A stretch of DNA of 17,203 nt from positions 245 through 17,447 of the forward strand of contig DKQZ01000076.1 in assembly GCA_002471975.1 (NCBI GenBank). Reading direction: 5' to 3'. Source of the stretch: Dialister sp. UBA7295. Lineage in GTDB: Bacteria > Bacillota > Negativicutes > Veillonellales > Dialisteraceae. The translations under genes were made by a program, and so were the position numbers. Shown in pieces: positions 14,406 to 17,203 of the stretch (positions are counted from its first letter, which is position 1; each line of letters begins with the position of its first letter). A model generated the notes under the pieces. It ran no database searches, was not told where the DNA came from, and saw nothing but the letters and a program-made list of their open reading frames with translations.

Positions 14406-15156
14406 GTTTCAAAACCTCCCGACACAGTTTCTTGTAAGCCTCCGCACCCTTCGATTTCGGCGCATACGTCATCACCGGTTCCCCGAAACTGGGAGCCTCC
14501 GAAAGCTTGACGGTCCTTGGAATCACCGTACGGAACACTTTGGAACCGAAATATTTCTTCACTTCTTCCGCCACCTGGAGAGACAGATTCGTCCTTCCGT
14601 CAAACATGGTGAGGAGAATCCCCAGGATGTGGAGCCGCGGATTCATCTTCCTTCCCACCACCTGTACCGTCTTCACCAGCTGGGACAGGCCCTCCAGGGC
14701 ATAAAATTCCGCCTGGATGGGGATAATGATGGAATCCGAAGCCACCAGGGCATTCAGGGTCATAAGCCCCAGGGACGGCGGGCAGTCGATTAAAATATAA
14801 TCATACTTTTCCCGGAGCGGCTCAATCGATGCTTTCAACACCGATTCCCGGTGAGGAAGAGAAGCGATTTCTATTTCCGCTCCTGCCAGATCGATGGACG
14901 CGGGCAAAAGATGCAGCTTCTTAATGGCCGTCTTCACGATGGCCTTATCGATATCTTCTCCGTTCAGCAGCACATCATAGAGATTGGAGCTGAATTTCAC
15001 GTCTTTGGAAAGACCGCTGGTGGAGTTGGCCTGCGAATCTTCATCGATGAGAAGCGTTTTCATCCCCCGGTCTGCCAGATACGCAGAAAGATTGACGGCC
15101 GTAGTCGTCTTTCCGACTCCGCCTTTCTGGTTGATGATGCTGATGATTTTGCCCAT
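14398..15156 (-). CDS. parA: Chromosome-partitioning ATPase ParA (Soj)
   Basis: This is a 252-residue deviant Walker-type ATPase. The P-loop is KGGVGKTT (11-18), Walker A' is LLIDEDSQAN (35-44) and Walker B is YILIDCPPSLG (about 119-129). ParA forms ATP-dependent dimers on DNA and with ParB-parS drives origin separation. In relatives such as Soj it also acts on DnaA. The A' segment reads DSQAN where most relatives have DPQGN, a mild deviation that should not abolish function. The first gene of the operon, it has a promoter with a perfect TATAAT at 15189-15194. The start has AAAGGACG upstream. Confidence 0.96.
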   Translation of the reverse strand: MGKIISIINQKGGVGKTTTAVNLSAYLADRGMKTLLIDEDSQANSTSGLSKDVKFSSNLYDVLLNGEDIDKAIVKTAIKKLHLLPASIDLAGAEIEIASLPHRESVLKASIEPLREKYDYILIDCPPSLGLMTLNALVASDSIIIPIQAEFYALEGLSQLVKTVQVVGRKMNPRLHILGILLTMFDGRTNLSLQVAEEVKKYFGSKVFRTVIPRTVKLSEAPSFGEPVMTYAPKSKGAEAYKKLCREVLKRD

Positions 15157-15188
15157 GGCCTTCGTCCTTTCTATAGAGAATCATTTAT

Positions 15189-15218
15189 ATTATAGCATAG
15201 AGACGGATTGATTGTATA
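15189..15218 (-). promoter_or_regulatory. Promoter of the parAB operon
   Basis: Reverse-strand TATAAT (15189-15194) is preceded at 18 bp by TATACA (15213-15218). It lies about 33 bp upstream of the parA ATG. Confidence 0.6.
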
Positions 15219-15288
15219 AATAAAAGTGTGAACAGCTTTTGAATCGGGAGTGTCGGGAAGTTCGGGGCTGTCGGGGATATCGGGAAGG

Positions 15289-15314
15289 TGCGGCGCAGCT
15301 TAATAAGCGCCGCA
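15289..15314. repeat. TGCGGCGC hairpin, left copy
   Basis: TGCGGCGC (15289-15296) and GCGCCGCA (15307-15314) flank a 10-nt loop AGCTTAATAA. The stem is identical to those at 11464 and 15522. There is no clear T tract on either strand. Confidence 0.7.
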
Positions 15315-15354
15315 AATATGAATTTGAACCCGGGATGGTCATGAAAGTTGAAAT

Positions 15355-15370
15355 TGTTTCACGTGAAACA
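15355..15370. promoter_or_regulatory. parS: parS site (ParB-binding palindrome)
   Basis: TGTTTCACGTGAAACA, a perfect palindrome, lies 199 bp upstream of the parA start and inside the inverted-repeat element 15236-15603. ParB bound here could also repress its own operon. Confidence 0.93.
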
Positions 15371-15521
15371 TCAGGTCAGGATTGCGTATTATACTACCGG
15401 TTTCTTGAGCTGATTTCATGTCCTCCAAAACCTTTACGCTTGTTTTCTGATAAACAAGCCAAAACCGCAGGCCTGATTGATCATTTCTGTCATGGACCTG
15501 TGGCAGGCACAATAAAAAGAT

Positions 15522-15547
15522 TGCGGCGCCCTTGAATTTGCGCCGCA
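15522..15547 (-). terminator. TGCGGCGC hairpin, right copy, terminator-like
   Basis: TGCGGCGC (15522-15529) and GCGCCGCA (15540-15547) flank a 10-nt loop. On the minus strand it runs into ATCTTTTTATTG, so it may be a second terminator behind arsR. Confidence 0.6.
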
Positions 15548-15627
15548 CCTTCCCGAGTCTCCCGAGATTCCCGAAATGAATCCCGATAACCCCGATTCAA
15601 AAGTCAGTGAAAATTAAAAATTGAAAT

Positions 15628-15654
15628 AAAAAAGCGCCTTCATTTCAAAGGCGC
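15628..15654 (-). terminator. Terminator of arsR
   Basis: GCGCCTT (15634-15640) pairs with AAGGCGC (15648-15654) over a 7-nt loop, followed by TTTTTTATTT on the minus strand. Confidence 0.8.
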
Positions 15655-15660
15655 CACCTT

Positions 15661-15695
15661 CACGGATTACGGACCACGGATTACGAACCACGATC
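15661..15695. repeat. 7-bp-period array, CACGGAT/TACGGAC units
   Basis: Units read cacggat, tacggac, cacggat, tacgaac, cacgatc. It sits between the arsR stop and its terminator. A shorter related stretch, cacgaac cacgaat, is at 12836-12849, after the same GGCGCC.CCTT block. Confidence 0.6.
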
Positions 15696-15725
15696 AGCTT
15701 ATCTGACTCAAACCATACTCCGAAA

Positions 15726-16067
15726 TCATAGACCTGACCCTGCTTCTTCCCCGCTGCAGAGGATTTCATCTTCGCAGACGCAGTGGGGTTTATTTCTGAA
15801 AATCTGTCCCATAATGGTATAGAGCTGCCGGAGGGCTTCGGGATTGAGGGAATAATAAATATTCTTTCCGTTGCGGCGGTCCAGGATAAGCCCCGATTCC
15901 ACGAGGACTTTCATATCATGGGAAAGGGTGGGCTGGGTCACACAGAAGGCCTGCTGCAGCTTTCCGGCGCACTGTTCCTGGCAGGACAGCATGTCCACGA
16001 TTTTGAGCCTCTTCGGATCGGAAATGGCTTTCAGGATTTTAGCGGTATCAATGTAAATTTTTTCCAT
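15726..16067 (-). CDS. ArsR/SmtB-family metal-sensing repressor
   Basis: This is a 113-residue winged-helix repressor. The DNA-reading helix is TQPTLSHDMKVLVESGLI (about 44-61) and the wing is RRNGKNIYYSL. Cysteines at 29 and 33 (SCQEQC) and at 42 sit where several ArsR relatives bind As(III) or other thiophilic metals. A second cluster lies near the C-terminus (C96, C98, C104). The usual response is release of DNA on metal binding. No efflux pump, reductase or other target gene is next to it in the window, so it is an orphan here, controlling itself and perhaps distant genes. It has its own promoter, a palindrome downstream of it, and a terminator. The likely ligand is arsenite or a soft metal, but this is inference. 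Confidence 0.9.
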   Translation of the reverse strand: MEKIYIDTAKILKAISDPKRLKIVDMLSCQEQCAGKLQQAFCVTQPTLSHDMKVLVESGLILDRRNGKNIYYSLNPEALRQLYTIMGQIFRNKPHCVCEDEILCSGEEAGSGL

Positions 16068-16086
16068 AATTCCTTACAACTCCTAC

Positions 16087-16102
16087 ATAGAATTATTTCT
16101 AT
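16087..16102. promoter_or_regulatory. Candidate ArsR operator
   Basis: ATAGAA and TTCTAT are inverted arms around TTAT. It lies between the -10 box and the arsR ribosome site, where a bound repressor would block its own transcription. Confidence 0.45.
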
Positions 16103-16113
16103 CATTGTTTTAA

Positions 16114-16142
16114 AGAGTATCAGATGAGGGGGATTTTGTCAA
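16114..16142 (-). promoter_or_regulatory. Promoter of arsR
   Basis: A perfect TTGACA (16137-16142, reverse strand), a 17-bp spacer, and TACTCT (16114-16119) with an upstream TG extension make a convincing housekeeping promoter. Confidence 0.6.
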
Positions 16143-16229
16143 ATGGGAAATAGACTTTAGTAAGTGTCAAGTTTTCCTCGGTAATTCATTTGACTGTAGA
16201 TAATTACTATCTCCGTGGCTTCGGTTTTA

Positions 16230-17203
16230 TCAGTATTTCTGTATAGCTCTGGCCAGTCTCCCCATTGGTGAAGAAGAAGCTCCATAAACGCCTATACGCC
16301 CCTCCAGGCATCCCGGCCTATAGTTTCTCATTTTACGCTTCTGCGCCTCACTCCGGACATTCTGGGCGATTTTACGCTCTGCCTGCACCGCAGCCTTGTG
16401 CATGGCTCTATCCATCTTTTTGTAGCTTTTCCCATTAGCATGGTACAGGAGAGCTGCTGTAAGTGTTTTATTCTTCCGGGCGGTTAATACCCAAACCATA
16501 CACTCCATTCCCTCGCTGGACCAGCTCCGTCCCTGCCGCTTCATGCGATAGCTGTAGAACCGATGGTTTGTTTCTGCAGTTCCCAAGTGAATCTCTGTAT
16601 GGATGCCGCGCTGACTCAGGCTGGGGATATAGGGGGCATTTCTCTCCAGATAGCTCTGCAGCTTGTCTACCTCCTCCAAATCCTCCTCTGTCCGGGCACA
16701 GCTCCGGGCAGTGTCCATCCATACGGGAATCTGTTTCATAATATTGTCGGTCCGGTGAAGTTCTCGGATAATACGGTCTATCAGTTTCCTGTTGCAGAAG
16801 CTGAGCCGGGTCCGGATCTTTTCATGCACATGATAGCAGTCGCGGAAGTGCTGGTGATCCAGGCAGCCTTCTACCATTCGCTCAAAGTCCTGAAACTGGT
16901 ATCCGGACCCTCCATCCCCATTCGACAGCACTGTGGTCTTAGACAGGTCATAGTGCCCAAGCAGATAGCTTCTTACCATTGCAAAAAGTTCTTTTCTGCT
17001 GGTAGATGCAAAGCAGCGAAGTCCTACCAGTTCCGTCCTGTTGCCATTTTTCCTGACTCCCTCATATACCTGGATGCGGTGCACTTCCGAAACGCCGCCT
17101 TTCTCCTTGTTCTTGAGTACAATTCCATCTCCTTCAATCGCTATAATTTCCGGCTGTGTCGGCTTTTCAACCTTTTCCTCTTCTGCCAATGCTTTTTCAT
17201 AAG
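16230..17203 (-). CDS. ISLre2-family (UPF0236) transposase, 5' end beyond the window
   Basis: The visible part is about 324 residues and stays open to the right edge. The codon at 17187-17189 is TTG, and the frame continues upstream of it, so this is a C-terminal portion of a roughly 450-480-residue family. Family hallmarks are IEGDGIVLKNKEKG, LSNGDGGSGY, CLDHQHFRDCYHVHEKI and GTAETNHRFYSYRMKRQGRS. The likely DDE residues are the D in EGDG, the D in NGDGG and the E in AETNH (positions 21, 92 and 206 counted from that TTG). No frameshift is seen in the visible part, so the copy may be active. It reads in the same direction as all other genes. Confidence 0.9.
   Translation of the reverse strand, partial: YEKALAEEEKVEKPTQPEIIAIEGDGIVLKNKEKGGVSEVHRIQVYEGVRKNGNRTELVGLRCFASTSRKELFAMVRSYLLGHYDLSKTTVLSNGDGGSGYQFQDFERMVEGCLDHQHFRDCYHVHEKIRTRLSFCNRKLIDRIIRELHRTDNIMKQIPVWMDTARSCARTEEDLEEVDKLQSYLERNAPYIPSLSQRGIHTEIHLGTAETNHRFYSYRMKRQGRSWSSEGMECMVWVLTARKNKTLTAALLYHANGKSYKKMDRAMHKAAVQAERKIAQNVRSEAQKRKMRNYRPGCLEGRIGVYGASSSPMGRLARAIQKY
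16230..17203. mobile_element. ISLre2-type insertion sequence, right part missing
   Basis: The transposase defines the element. Its left end must lie between the arsR promoter (about 16143) and the stop at 16230, but I could not fix the terminal repeat because the other end is outside the window. Confidence 0.65.

Larger units (their letters stand above)
15236..15603. repeat. 368-bp symmetric inverted-repeat element enclosing parS
   Basis: The ends are perfect 13-bp inverted repeats, CTTTTGAATCGGG at 15236-15248 and its complement at 15591-15603. Inside each end is an array of TCGGG spaced mostly 9 bp apart. On the left, copies start at 15244, 15253, 15262, 15271 and 15280. On the right, complementary copies start at 15552, 15561, 15570, 15582 and 15591. 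Next inward on each side is a TGCGGCGC hairpin. The middle 207 bp holds a parS and no gene. No target-site duplication is visible. With the arsR terminator this explains the 569-bp gap. Confidence 0.75.

Noticed and set aside
73..15695. Period-7 arrays as a CRISPR array
   Set aside because: Units are only 7 bp, there are no spacers, and no cas gene is present.

Overview
The window is about 17.2 kb of a Bacillota-type chromosome. Every convincing gene reads on the minus strand. A ParA-ParB-DUF4446 cluster, four near-perfect parS sites, strong AGGAGG-type ribosome binding sites and an arsR of clostridial/Negativicutes type suggest a Firmicute, perhaps a Negativicute such as a Dialister relative. 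That genus guess is inference and weak. The parAB genes and parS sites place the window in the replication-origin domain. Because the genes all read leftward, the origin probably lies beyond the right edge.

Layout from right to left, in the direction of transcription. An ISLre2-type transposase is cut by the right edge (16230-17203). Next is a lone ArsR/SmtB repressor (15726-16067) with its own promoter, operator-like palindrome and terminator. A 569-bp gap follows that holds a parS site inside a symmetric inverted-repeat element. Then come parA, parB and a DUF4446 membrane protein (15156 to 12938) as one tight operon. After a 500-bp non-coding gap comes a membrane-anchored M23 peptidase (11511-12434). 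A RelB/RelE-type toxin-antitoxin pair follows (11335 to 10701), in which the toxin frame is broken by one in-frame TAG.

The left two thirds hold six Sel1-like-repeat (SLR) protein genes (8937-10292, 7261-8598, 5840-7180, 4303-5694, 3168-4238, 132-1265). An AAA_14/DUF4143 ATPase (1599-2855) sits between the last two. The four larger SLR proteins share an N-terminal module and are clearly paralogues. Two neighbours (5840-7180 and 7261-8598) are especially close.

Four parS palindromes (1550, 5795, 10449, 15355) lie only in gaps, 4.2 to 4.9 kb apart, so the SLR array is threaded through the ParB-loading region. The gaps are also rich in small structured repeats. These include 7-bp-period arrays with a different unit in each gap, three hairpins with the same TGCGGCGC stem and a fixed 10-nt loop, 9-bp-period TCGGG arrays, and a 20-bp perfect hairpin behind the broken toxin. 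No rRNA, tRNA or CRISPR array was recognised.
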